From an uncultured Oscillospiraceae bacterium (lineage in GTDB: Bacteria; Bacillota; Clostridia; Oscillospirales; Ruminococcaceae), in NCBI GenBank assembly GCA_900546885.1, contig UREN01000009.1, positions 1 to 47,211 of the forward strand: a stretch of DNA of 47,211 nt, written 5' to 3'. This document shows, piece by piece, positions 35,482-43,807 of this stretch. Position numbers and translations under genes: made by a program. Each line of letters starts with the position of its first letter. Within the stretch, counting starts at the first letter, position 1. Below the pieces are notes generated by a model. That model did not search any database. It saw nothing but the letters and a program-made list of their open reading frames with translations, and was not told where the DNA came from.

Positions 35482-35682
35482 TCATTCCTCTGCCACGGCG
35501 GCATTCAGCTTTGCCAGCAGGGCGTCCACATCCTGCCCATGCACATAGCAGGCCTGTTCTACCGTCTCGCCACGCGAGGCCGGGCAGCCCAGGCAGTGCA
35601 TGCCAATGGAGAGAAAGATAGGCGCCGTCTGCGGCGCGGCATCTAAAATATCGCCCAAAATGGTATCTTTTGTAATTGTCAT
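35482..35682 (-). CDS. DUF1858 (hybrid-cluster-associated redox disulfide) domain protein, 66 aa
   Basis: Small protein with the typical signature IGMHCLGCPASRGETVEQAC, of which Cys30 and Cys33 form a putative redox disulfide (CxxC). Such proteins occur as stand-alone domains in many anaerobes and their partner is not known. ATG with AAAAGGAG ten bases upstream. It precedes trmK by 7 nt, so an operon with trmK and nif3 is likely. Confidence 0.88.
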   Translation of the reverse strand: MTITKDTILGDILDAAPQTAPIFLSIGMHCLGCPASRGETVEQACYVHGQDVDALLAKLNAAVAEE

Positions 35683-35747
35683 CCTAGAACAACTCCTTTT
35701 TCATTTTTCCTTGCGCCCTGTGCCGCCGTACGGGCACAGGAGCAAGT

Positions 35748-36248
35748 TCAGTTTGCCCAGTTTTCGATCAAAGTACGGTTTTCCGGGTACTGTGTCCTGC
35801 CGGCCAGTTCTTCCAGTGCGCTGCCCGCCTGCTGGGCCAGGGCAGCATATTCACTTTGCCCCGAGGCACCTGCCTCTACGGCTGCCAGCAGGTGCTGGCG
35901 CTGGGCATCCAGCTGGGCGGCATACAAAATCTCCCAATACTGGCCATAGGTGTCGTCCCACAGGCCGGAAGAACGCATTGTGCTTTCCAGGCTGTAATAA
36001 TCTGCCTCTTCCTCCAGGAACTCACGCGCGGTATAAGCCTCTTCCATAGATTCCAGCTCAAATTCATACGGTGTTTCCTGCCGCACGCCCGCCGTCCCCG
36101 CAAGGAAAAACACGGGCACCAGCGCCAGCGCAAAGCACAAAATGCCAAGCCCGCGGCGCACCCACACGCCAGTCATACTTTTGCATGGGTGGCGCACAGC
36201 CCATATCAGGCCAAACACAGCGGCACAAAGGCAAATAAAAAGGCTCAT
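35748..36248 (-). CDS. Unknown membrane protein of a pair (acidic C-terminal domain), 166 aa
   Basis: Two hydrophobic segments at the N-terminus (about 4-18 and 33-53), then an acidic, Tyr-rich helical part, for example EEAYTAREFLEEEADYYS and YWEILYAAQLDAQRQ, and a C-terminal SEYAALAQQAGSALEELAG. Its ATG overlaps the stop of the preceding gene (ATGA), GGAGG upstream. No family is recognised. The C-terminal helices resemble those of its partner (YAAQ... QYALA...ISAFLEAQAG), hinting at distant homology. A role in the same complex as the partner is inference. Confidence 0.6.
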   Translation of the reverse strand: MSLFICLCAAVFGLIWAVRHPCKSMTGVWVRRGLGILCFALALVPVFFLAGTAGVRQETPYEFELESMEEAYTAREFLEEEADYYSLESTMRSSGLWDDTYGQYWEILYAAQLDAQRQHLLAAVEAGASGQSEYAALAQQAGSALEELAGRTQYPENRTLIENWAN

Positions 36249-37102
36249 TCCCCGTCGCCTCCTTCCTCACTGCCGGCCCATACGCCCGGCCCCTCCTGGC
36301 GGAATGCATCCGCCATGGCAAGGTTCAAAAGCGTTTCCACCTCATCGCGCGCATCGCTTGCTGTGCCGTAATCGTCGGAGGAAAGCGCGGCAAGCTGGCC
36401 TGCGCTCACGCCGGCCTGAGCCTCCAGAAAGGCGCTGATCTCGCCGCAGGCAAGGGCGTACTGCGCTTCATTGCCGGGCAGAATGCCCGTTTCTGCCTGC
36501 ATGCCCAGCATCTGCTGGGCCGCATAGGCCATGCTCCAGGCGTCAATATCCCCCTTGTTCACGGCATCATACCACTCGCCGAAGAAATCCTGCCGGACAA
36601 TATAAATCTCTACACACTGGGCATAGGGCGCCAGCGCCTCGTCCTCCTGGCCGTAGATGTCCAGGTTATTGGCATAGAAGTAGCTGGACATGCGGGCATA
36701 TTCCCCAGCATCCCGCATGGGGGAAAGGTTTTCCACATGCCTGTCGCTGAACAGCCCCGCAATGGGGTTGTTTCCGCTTTCCATTGCAATGGCCACCGCC
36801 CAAAGCAAAGCCATGGTAATGGCGCCCGCCAGCAGCAGCGCCGTGGCGCCCCTGCTTTTGCGTGCGGCAGCACCCGCCCCCCGCGGGGCATCTTCGCCGG
36901 CAAGCCCGCGCGTGCGGCGCCGCCGTGCGGGCTTCGCCAGCCTGGGGGAATCTGCCTCGATGCCAAAGGTTTCGCTGCACGCGCCTGTGGCGCTGTCATG
37001 CCCTGTGTGAAACATGTCTGCCTGTTTTCCGGTGTCTTCGCCGTACATGTCCCGAAGGATATCGGTATCCTCCGGTTCAAACATGGAACGTTTCGCTGCC
37101 AA
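36245..37102 (-). CDS. Unknown membrane protein of a pair (cytoplasmic basic region, extracellular acidic domain), 285 aa
   Basis: Starts with a cytoplasmic tail that has a RRRRTRGLAG-type basic stretch (about residues 60-72), one membrane segment (about 88-110), then an outside domain of about 175 residues rich in Asp, Glu and Tyr (EYARMSSYFYANNLDIYGQ, GEWYDAVNKGDIDAWSMAYAAQ). The start is TTG with GGGGG seven bases upstream; an ATG six codons on has none. The stop overlaps the following gene. No known domain recognised; similar in layout to its neighbour. Confidence 0.6.
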   Translation of the reverse strand: MAAKRSMFEPEDTDILRDMYGEDTGKQADMFHTGHDSATGACSETFGIEADSPRLAKPARRRRTRGLAGEDAPRGAGAAARKSRGATALLLAGAITMALLWAVAIAMESGNNPIAGLFSDRHVENLSPMRDAGEYARMSSYFYANNLDIYGQEDEALAPYAQCVEIYIVRQDFFGEWYDAVNKGDIDAWSMAYAAQQMLGMQAETGILPGNEAQYALACGEISAFLEAQAGVSAGQLAALSSDDYGTASDARDEVETLLNLAMADAFRQEGPGVWAGSEEGGDGE

Positions 37103-37191
37103 GCTGCATCCCCCTTATCTGTTTGTCTTTTGCTGCACCGCAAAGCGCGTTGCCCGGCCGGGCGGCGTGCCGCGGGCAGAAAGCAGAAGCC

Positions 37192-37926
37192 TCACACCAC
37201 AAAGCCGCCGTTCACGCCCAGCACCTGCCCGGTGACGAAGCCCGCCTGCTCTGACGCAAGGAAGGCAACCGCCGCGGCAATGTCCTGCGGGGTGCCAAGG
37301 CGGCACAGCGGCGTCTCTTCGCACAGGGCAGCCTTGTCCTGTGCAGAAAAGCCTGCCATCATCTCTGTGTCCACTGCACCGGGCGCAATGCAGTTCACCG
37401 TCACGCCGCTGGGGCCCTCTTCTTTGGCAAGCGCCTTTGTCATGCCAATCAGCGCCGCCTTAGCCGCCGAATACGGCACCTCGCACGAGGCGCCCACCTG
37501 CCCCCACATGGAGGAGATATTGATAATGCGCCCCCACTTTTGGCGTATCATATGCGGCAGCGCTGCCTTGCAGCACAAGAATGCACCGCGCACATGCACG
37601 GCCATCATCTCGTCCCACTCGGCGGCCGTCACATCTGTAAACAATTTTTGCTCCGCTATGCCCGCGTTGTTCACAAGGATATCCGGCTCGCCCAACGAAG
37701 TGCGCACATTCTGGAACAAAGCGGCCACGCTGGCCTCGCTTTGCACCTCCAGCTCAAACGGCGCCGCTGTGCCGCCCTGCCCGGCTATTTCGCGGCACAC
37801 CTGCCGCGCATCTTCCTGCCGGGTATGCCAGCACACGGCCACACGGCACCCTGCCGCCGCCAATGCCAGGGCCGCGGCGCGCCCAATGCCGCGGGAAGCG
37901 CCTGTTACAACTGCGGTTTTTTCCAT
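37192..37926 (-). CDS. SDR-family reductase (FabG-like; possibly EF-P 5-aminopentanone reductase), 244 aa
   Basis: Rossmann protein of the short-chain dehydrogenase family. TGASRGIGRA (residues 8-17) binds NADP(H); NNAG is at 86-89, catalytic Ser138, Tyr152 and Lys156 (YSAAK) are present. The C-terminal VNCIAPGAVDTEMM block is usual for FabG. Isolated from fatty acid genes and next to tadA, so it may be the YmfI-type EF-P 5-aminopentanone reductase found in Firmicutes rather than fatty-acid FabG; sequence alone does not decide. It overlaps the tadA 3' end by 22 nt. Confidence 0.85.
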   Translation of the reverse strand: MEKTAVVTGASRGIGRAAALALAAAGCRVAVCWHTRQEDARQVCREIAGQGGTAAPFELEVQSEASVAALFQNVRTSLGEPDILVNNAGIAEQKLFTDVTAAEWDEMMAVHVRGAFLCCKAALPHMIRQKWGRIINISSMWGQVGASCEVPYSAAKAALIGMTKALAKEEGPSGVTVNCIAPGAVDTEMMAGFSAQDKAALCEETPLCRLGTPQDIAAAVAFLASEQAGFVTGQVLGVNGGFVV

Positions 37927-38396
37927 TTTGGTTTCTCCCCCCGCCTGCGCTGTTCGCGCAGGCGCTCAAAAAACTGGGCCAGCAGGGCGGCGCATTCTTG
38001 CTCCAACAGGCCGCTTTCCACCTTCGGCACATGGTTGAACGGCAGGCTGAACAGGTTTGTCACACTACCGCAGCACCCGGCCTTTTCATCCTTTGCGCCA
38101 TATACCACGCGTTTGAGGCGGCTGTTGATGATGGCGCCCGCACACATGGGGCATGGCTCCAGCGTGACGAACAGCTCGCACTGCCACAGCCGCCAGCCGC
38201 CCAGGGCGCGGCACGCGGCGTCAATGGCAAGCAGCTCTGCATGATGGGTGGCATTTTTCCGGGTTTCGCGCGTGTTGTGGGCCGCCGCCACCACCTGGCC
38301 ATCCTTTGCCACCACGGCGCCCACCGGCACCTCGCCCAGCGCCGCGGCCTCTTTTGCCTGGGCCAGCGCAATGCGCATCAGTTCTTCATCCGTCAT
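37905..38396 (-). CDS. tadA: tRNA-adenosine(34) deaminase TadA, 163 aa
   Basis: Zinc deaminase making inosine 34 in tRNA-Arg. HAE at 52-54 with catalytic Glu54, and PCPMC (81-85) supplying Cys82 and Cys85 as zinc ligands. NHVPKVESGLLEQEC in the C-terminus is typical. It begins 10 nt after the CPBP gene and overlaps the SDR gene by 22 nt. Cytoplasmic. Confidence 0.95.
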   Translation of the reverse strand: MTDEELMRIALAQAKEAAALGEVPVGAVVAKDGQVVAAAHNTRETRKNATHHAELLAIDAACRALGGWRLWQCELFVTLEPCPMCAGAIINSRLKRVVYGAKDEKAGCCGSVTNLFSLPFNHVPKVESGLLEQECAALLAQFFERLREQRRRGEKPKWKKPQL

Positions 38397-38406
38397 GGCT
38401 TCCTCC

Positions 38407-39381
38407 TCACCGCTGCACCCACAGAGGCAGCACAGCGCGGATGGCTAGCCCCAGCATCAGCGCCACAAACAGCGGCGATGCAGCAAGCCGGGAAAGACGC
38501 TTTTGCCGGTTTTTGGCATCATTCCAGCGGGGCAGCGCCGCCAGGATGGACATGCCCCTGCTTTTCAGAAAAGCGCTGGTGCACAAAAGGGCAGCCAGAA
38601 AGAACACCAGCGTAAGATATCCCGTAAGGGCCAGCCCGCCAATGCCGTCCAGTTTCTGTGCGGCCCATGTGAAGCAGAAGGACATGCAATTGTTTGCAAA
38701 GTGCATCACCATACCGGGCAGCAGCGAGCCGGAGGCATGTGCCGTAATGCCCAGCACCATAGAGATAAGAAACACAGCCGGCATTTGCGCAATGTCGCCG
38801 TGCATCAGCGTAAACAGCACACTGGTGAGCAAAATGGAAAACCAGGCCCCCCAGCGCGCAAACATGGGCTGCAGCGCGCCGCGCACAAACAGCTCTTCCA
38901 CCACGGCGGGCACCACACAGATGCCAATAAAATACAGCACCATGGCGCCGCGCCCCTCCGGCAGCTGCACGGCGGTTGGTATTTGATACCGCGTGCCAAT
39001 TGCCAGCATGCGCTGCAGCACGCTCACCACCATATTCAGCGCCAGGCTGACGCCCAAAAAGCCGGGCAGCAAAAGCCACATGGTGCCGTCGCGCGGCAAA
39101 GCAAGCGACACCTTGCCTGCCATTGGGCTGCCTTTCACCAATGCGCGCACAAAGAAAAAGGCCGCCAGCGCGCCGGCCCCTGCCAGCACGATGTTCCACA
39201 GGCCCATCACCCATTCCGGGATGCCCACAGGGTTTGTAAGCGTGGCACCTGCATGCAGCAGGCGCAGCGTCAGCCCGGCAACCCAGCGCAGGCCCCAGGT
39301 GAGGGCAATGCACAGCATGGCGCTCACTGCCGCAAGGTTCGCCGCATAACGCAGCCTGTCCGGTTTTTTTGCCTGTGGCAC
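38407..39381 (-). CDS. CPBP-family intramembrane metalloprotease-like protein, 324 aa
   Basis: Multi-pass protein with eight or so segments. The CPBP (Abi, Rce1-like) motifs are EELFVRGALQPMF, a second TLMHGD and a third LLPGMVMHFANNCMS; Glu-Glu, His and His-Asn residues form the proposed active site. The start is GTG at 39381 (MPQAKKPDRLRY), with GGGAGG eight bases upstream; longer frames run into the non-coding region. It lies 10 nt before tadA. Cleavage of a membrane or prenylated substrate is a family-based guess. Confidence 0.82.
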   Translation of the reverse strand: MPQAKKPDRLRYAANLAAVSAMLCIALTWGLRWVAGLTLRLLHAGATLTNPVGIPEWVMGLWNIVLAGAGALAAFFFVRALVKGSPMAGKVSLALPRDGTMWLLLPGFLGVSLALNMVVSVLQRMLAIGTRYQIPTAVQLPEGRGAMVLYFIGICVVPAVVEELFVRGALQPMFARWGAWFSILLTSVLFTLMHGDIAQMPAVFLISMVLGITAHASGSLLPGMVMHFANNCMSFCFTWAAQKLDGIGGLALTGYLTLVFFLAALLCTSAFLKSRGMSILAALPRWNDAKNRQKRLSRLAASPLFVALMLGLAIRAVLPLWVQR

Positions 39382-39572
39382 GGCGAACACCTCCCAACAG
39401 CAATGCATTCGAATGATACCCGCGCACTGGGCAGCGGAACGCCGCGGCTTTGGGCCAAGGCATGCCTCTTTTCCGCGCCCAAAGCGGCTCCGCCGCCTGC
39501 CCGGCCGCACGCATGCCTTGCACAAGCGAAAACACGCACGGCTCTTTTGCGCTGATACGATATAAGTATAAC

Positions 39573-39607
39573 AAAAAAAGCAGGGAAATAAAAGACATTT
39601 CCCTGCT
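39573..39607 (-). terminator. Terminator of the five-repeat lipoprotein gene
   Basis: Minus-strand stem AGCAGGGAAA (39607-39598) pairs with TTTCCCTGCT (39588-39579), followed by a run of seven T. A weak -10-like TATACT (39570-39565) lies just downstream and could serve the CPBP gene. Confidence 0.85.
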
Positions 39608-39621
39608 ATGCGCTGCATTTC

Positions 39622-40917
39622 TCAGTTATAGGCAAACACTGCCCGCACCACTTTTGCCCCAGAGGTATCGGCCGTGTCCTGCGGGGTGCCAAGCCAGCCC
39701 GTATAATAGACACGCACCGTATCGCCCTTTTTCAGCTCGGATGAGATTTCGCCGCCCGGCGCCAGCTGAGAAAAATGAAGCGTGCGGCCATCACAGGCCT
39801 CCAGCGTGATGGCGCTGCCAGACACCTGGCTCACCGTGCCCAGCACGCTCGTCTCGGCGTCTAACGCCGCAGCGCGCAGCTCTATTTTCTGCACCTTCAT
39901 CTGGCGGGTGTCTGTTCCCATCAGTTCGCCGGTATAGCTCACGCGCACCACATCGCCCGCATCCAGCTCTTCCTGCGTGCCGCTTTGCTTTCCATACACC
40001 GTAATCACGCGCCCGTCGCACAGGTGCAGCACAAGGCCGCCGTCCTCTTCTGCGCGCTCTACAACGCCTTCAAGCTGACGCACCGGCGAAAGGCGCACAT
40101 CGCTTACGCGGTAAACAAGGGCCTGCTGCGCTTTTTCACCGTCTGCCGCAAGCTGCCCGCGCGAATACACCACCACCTGGCTGCCTGTGCGCAGGCCGTT
40201 TGGCGTATCCAGCTCCACAAACTCTGTGTCAAAAGAATAGCGCGTGCCGTCAGACGCCTGCACCGTCATGGTGTGGCCTGCTTCGTCATAGCTGCGCACC
40301 GTGCCCGGCGTCTGTACGGTGTCCGGCTGAGCGGCACATTCCAGCACACTGCGCACAATGACGCCGCTGGTGTCGGAACCCTCCAGCGCGCCGTCGAACA
40401 CAATGCGAATCCACATTCCTTTTTGAGCGCCATCGCGCAGGGCCTGCACATTGTCCGCCGTGGTGAAGGTGTACTCTTTGCCCTGCGCCGTGCGGATGGC
40501 TGTGTCATTCAGCGCGGCCTGCGTCACCACCCCGTCGATGGTACTGCCGGTATACACCGGGGCAATGGCCTGCGCCTGCGCGGCAGACACGCGGTAGATA
40601 TCGGGCCGGTTTTCCCCCTTGCCGTCCAGGCTGCCGTCGTACACCACTTCCACCCTGGCCCCGGCGGCAATGCCCTCTTCCGGCAGGATGGTGCTTTGGC
40701 TCAGCTTCAGCACATATTCCAGCCCAGAGTTCGTGCGGAAGATCAGCGTGCCGTCCGTATAATCCAGCACAACGCCGTAGGCCACTGCCATGCCCGGCGG
40801 CACTTCGCTTTGCGCGGGGGTGCTGTCCGGCAGGGCAGGCTGCGCGCCTTTGCACCCGGCCAGCATCAGCGCCAGGCACAGCGCCGCAGCCGTTACTTTC
40901 CACCAGAATTTTTTCAT
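39622..40917 (-). CDS. Lipoprotein with five tandem beta-rich repeats, 431 aa
   Basis: Signal peptide MKKFWWKVTAAALCLALMLAGC with the lipobox and Cys22 as the lipid attachment site. The mature part is five repeats of about 65-75 residues starting near 46, 128, 205, 283 and 359. Each has the pattern G-x-V, DG-T, then a hydrophobic strand and a V-x-V-x-Y-(T/D)G-x-L-x-G end (VVYDGSLDG, IVFDGALEG, VVVYSRGQLA, VSYTGELMG, VYYTGWLG). This suggests a repeated OB- or SH3-like beta-barrel. I do not know the family. Own promoter and terminator, so it is monocistronic. It would act at the outer face of the membrane; ligand unknown. Confidence 0.75.
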   Translation of the reverse strand: MKKFWWKVTAAALCLALMLAGCKGAQPALPDSTPAQSEVPPGMAVAYGVVLDYTDGTLIFRTNSGLEYVLKLSQSTILPEEGIAAGARVEVVYDGSLDGKGENRPDIYRVSAAQAQAIAPVYTGSTIDGVVTQAALNDTAIRTAQGKEYTFTTADNVQALRDGAQKGMWIRIVFDGALEGSDTSGVIVRSVLECAAQPDTVQTPGTVRSYDEAGHTMTVQASDGTRYSFDTEFVELDTPNGLRTGSQVVVYSRGQLAADGEKAQQALVYRVSDVRLSPVRQLEGVVERAEEDGGLVLHLCDGRVITVYGKQSGTQEELDAGDVVRVSYTGELMGTDTRQMKVQKIELRAAALDAETSVLGTVSQVSGSAITLEACDGRTLHFSQLAPGGEISSELKKGDTVRVYYTGWLGTPQDTADTSGAKVVRAVFAYN

Positions 40918-41033
40918 CGCATCCGTTCCGTCCCTTTTCCGTTCTTGACGCGCGGCATGCCGTGCGCCCTCCACTCACAAGATATGCACGGGGCAGGCCG
41001 CTATGCCTTTTCCAGCCGCACATCCATCATAGT

Positions 41034-41062
41034 ATTATACAAACCGATCCATTCCATGTAAA
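41034..41062 (-). promoter_or_regulatory. Promoter of the five-repeat lipoprotein gene
   Basis: Minus-strand TTTACA (41062-41057), 17-bp spacer, TATAAT (41039-41034); a near-consensus promoter with about 110 nt to the ATG. Confidence 0.8.
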
Positions 41063-41111
41063 CGCTTTTACCGCAACCTCAAAATTTTTACATTTTTCCG
41101 CCTTCCCATAC

Positions 41112-41150
41112 AAAAAGCGCGCCTGCTTTTCCGCAGGCGCGCTCTTTTTT
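41112..41150. terminator. Bidirectional terminator after the ispH-S1 gene
   Basis: GCGCGCCTGC (41117-41126) pairs with GCAGGCGCGC (41133-41142) over a 6-nt loop. T-runs on both sides in the appropriate strand (TTTTTG on the minus strand, TCTTTTTT on the plus strand). Confidence 0.85.
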
Positions 41151-41176
41151 CTCTTCATGGCAAGGGCGTGTACGGC

Positions 41177-43117
41177 TTACGCTTCCTCGCCCTCTTCTTC
41201 TGCCTCATCCGCAGGCGCCTCATTCAAAAGGGCCTTCATGGAAAGGCTGATGCGCTTTTTGTCGTAGTCGACATCAATCAGCTTCACGTTCACTTCCTGG
41301 CCCACGCTCAGCACGTCCGAAACCTTCTCCACACGCTCGTTCGAAATTTCGCTGATGTGCACAAGGCCATCCACGCCCGGCAGAATGCGCACGAACGCGC
41401 CGAACTTGGTGATGCTGACAACAGGCGCCGTAAACACAGAGCCAATGGGATATTCCGCCTTGAATTTTTCCCAGGGGTTATCCTCTGCCTTCTTGTAGCC
41501 CAGGGACACCTTTTTGTTCTCGGTGTCGAGGTCTTTCACATACACCTCAATCACATCGCCCACCTTCACCACTTCGGAGGGGTGCTTGATGCGGTTCCAA
41601 GAGAGCTCGGAAATATGCACAAGGCCATCCACGCCGCCAATGTCCACAAAGGCGCCGTAGTTGGTGAGGCTCTTCACCGTGCCGGTGTACTTTTTGCCCA
41701 CTTCCACCGTCTGCCAGAAAGCCTCGCGCGCAGCATCGGCCTTTTCAGCCAGCACCGAGCGGATAGAGCCCACGATGTGGCGCCCTTCACACTGGATGAT
41801 GCGCAGCTGCACGTTCTGGTGCACCAGCGCCGTATAATCTTCGCTATGGCGCAGCGTGGCCTGAGAGCGCGGCACAAACACGCGCACGTTTTTCACCAGG
41901 GCCACAAGCCCGCCAGAGTTGGACTCGGTGACGTAGCCGTCCATAATCTCGCCGCTCTCTACGGCGGCGGCCACTTCTTCCTTACCCTTGTTTTCGTCAA
42001 AACGGCGCTTCGAGAGATAGACAATGCCTTCCTGATCGTTCACTTTCGTCACAATGAGGTCGAGCTCGTCACCTTTCTTGACCAAATCTTCCGTTTTGGC
42101 AGAAGGGTCATTAGTGAGTTCCTCAAGCTTGACGAAACCTGTCTGCTTTGTGCCGATATCCACCTGGATCTCGCTGGGCCCCACTGCCGTGACGATGCCC
42201 TTCACGACCTTCCCGCTGTATACCGGCTTCAGGGAAGCATCAATCATTTCCTCAAAGCTCAGTTCCTCTTCACGAATTTCCTCGCTCATACTGCTCAGTA
42301 CCTCCTCAATGATAGACGATGGCGTGGACGCCCCCGCCGTCACCCCCACGGTTTCTGCACCCAAAAACCATTCCGGCTGAAGCTCAGCCGCTGTTTCCAC
42401 CGAATAGGCCCTTGTGTGTTTTGCCGCAACAGTGACAAGCTTTTGCGTATTGGAAGATTGTCTGCCCCCGATGACGACCATCACATCGCACCGGCGCGCA
42501 AGGCTCTCTGCCTCTTTCTGCCTCGTCTCCGTAGCATTACATATTGTATCAAAAATAAGAGCATTTGTATAGAGTTTTTTCAGAAACTCTGCGCATTCAG
42601 CCCATTTTTTCACTTCAAACGTCGTTTGGGCAACCATATAAATGCCATTTTTAGTATTTTTTGGAACGCAAAGCGCTTTCAATTCGTCCAAAGACGAAAA
42701 AACATACACCGGGCCGCAGGCATGGCCCACAATGCCCTGCACCTCAGGGTGGCTGCTGTCGCCCGCCACAAACAGCGTTTTTCCCTCGGCGCCCGCGCGC
42801 GCTGCAATGCGGTGTATCTTTGCCACAAAGGGGCATGTGGCGTCGTGCACGGGCACCTGAAGGGCCGCCAGCTCGTCATAGATGCTTTGCGGCACGCCGT
42901 GGCTGCGAATCACCACCTCGTACCCCGCGGGCACCTGGCCCGGCATGGCCACCGTGACGGCGCCGCGGCGCTCCAGGTCGGCCACGCACTGCGGGTTGTG
43001 AATCAGCGGGCCCAGGGTGGCCACGCGTGTGCCCCCGGCCAGAAGGCTGTAGGTCATGTCTACCGCGCGGGCTACGCCAAAGCAGAAGCCCGCCGTTTTT
43101 GCCCGAATAATCTGCAT
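41177..43117 (-). CDS. ispH: IspH-ribosomal protein S1 fusion, 646 aa
   Basis: Residues 1-280 are 4-hydroxy-3-methylbut-2-enyl diphosphate reductase, with the [4Fe-4S] ligands Cys12 (GFCFG), Cys95 (DATCPF) and Cys193 (ICNAT); it makes IPP and DMAPP at the end of the MEP pathway. Residues about 302-370, 389-455, 474-541 and 558-627 are S1 RNA-binding repeats, of which the last two (YTGTVKSLTNYGAFVDIG and VVSITKFGAFVRIL) are canonical and the second is degenerate. The C-terminal tail is Glu-rich. This fusion is known in Clostridia. It is the last gene of the cmk/plsC operon. The S1 part can serve as a short S1-like mRNA-binding protein. Confidence 0.95.
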   Translation of the reverse strand: MQIIRAKTAGFCFGVARAVDMTYSLLAGGTRVATLGPLIHNPQCVADLERRGAVTVAMPGQVPAGYEVVIRSHGVPQSIYDELAALQVPVHDATCPFVAKIHRIAARAGAEGKTLFVAGDSSHPEVQGIVGHACGPVYVFSSLDELKALCVPKNTKNGIYMVAQTTFEVKKWAECAEFLKKLYTNALIFDTICNATETRQKEAESLARRCDVMVVIGGRQSSNTQKLVTVAAKHTRAYSVETAAELQPEWFLGAETVGVTAGASTPSSIIEEVLSSMSEEIREEELSFEEMIDASLKPVYSGKVVKGIVTAVGPSEIQVDIGTKQTGFVKLEELTNDPSAKTEDLVKKGDELDLIVTKVNDQEGIVYLSKRRFDENKGKEEVAAAVESGEIMDGYVTESNSGGLVALVKNVRVFVPRSQATLRHSEDYTALVHQNVQLRIIQCEGRHIVGSIRSVLAEKADAAREAFWQTVEVGKKYTGTVKSLTNYGAFVDIGGVDGLVHISELSWNRIKHPSEVVKVGDVIEVYVKDLDTENKKVSLGYKKAEDNPWEKFKAEYPIGSVFTAPVVSITKFGAFVRILPGVDGLVHISEISNERVEKVSDVLSVGQEVNVKLIDVDYDKKRISLSMKALLNEAPADEAEEEGEEA

Positions 43118-43168
43118 TCTCTTTCCTCTTTCTGCCTGCGCAGGCGGGGCACGGGGTGTGCCCCGCGC

Positions 43169-43786
43169 TCAGGCATACTGTTTGTTTTCTTCATACAGGC
43201 GCTGCCACTCGGCAAGCAGAAGCTCTTTGCACGCGCGCAGCTTTGCGGCGCTGCGCACCTTGCCCAGCGCCAGCTTTTCGGCCGGGATGGGCGGGCCGAA
43301 CACCACGGTGCACCGCCCGAACACGCGCATTTTGCCGCCTTTGTAGATGATGCGGCAGGGAATCATATCCACCGCCGCCTCGCTGGCAATGACGAACGCG
43401 CCCGATTTCAAGCGCCCCGGCTGCCCGTCCTTCGAGCGCGTGCCCTCGGGAAAAATCAGCGCGCCCTGGCCCGCCTGCACCTGGCGGATAGCCTGCTGCA
43501 CCACGGCGGTGTCACCCTTGCCGCGGTGCACCGGCACCACGCCCACATGGCGCAAAAACCAGGTGACAAAGGGGTTCACTTCAAACAGCTCTTCCTTGCC
43601 CAGCACAATCATGCGCCGGCCCCAGAAACGCGCCAGCACCACAAACACCGGGTCTATGGCCGAGATGTGGTTGGGCGCAAGCACAAAGCCCCGCCCCTGA
43701 ATGAGATGCTCGCGCCCCACAACGCGGATGCGAAATGCAATATGCCACACCAGCCACGCCAGCGGCACAATAATACAATAAAACAA
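43169..43786 (-). CDS. plsC: 1-acyl-sn-glycerol-3-phosphate acyltransferase, 205 aa
   Basis: Transfers an acyl chain to lysophosphatidic acid. Motif I is NHISAIDP with His40 and Asp45 (HX4D), motif III is FPEGTRS (112-118). One N-terminal membrane segment. The start is TTG with an AAAGGGGGCAGGG purine run, close to the cmk stop (21 nt). It lies between cmk and ispH, an arrangement common in Clostridia. Inner membrane face. Confidence 0.92.
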   Translation of the reverse strand: MFYCIIVPLAWLVWHIAFRIRVVGREHLIQGRGFVLAPNHISAIDPVFVVLARFWGRRMIVLGKEELFEVNPFVTWFLRHVGVVPVHRGKGDTAVVQQAIRQVQAGQGALIFPEGTRSKDGQPGRLKSGAFVIASEAAVDMIPCRIIYKGGKMRVFGRCTVVFGPPIPAEKLALGKVRSAAKLRACKELLLAEWQRLYEENKQYA

Positions 43787-43807
43787 AACAGCCCTGCCCC
43801 CTTTGCC

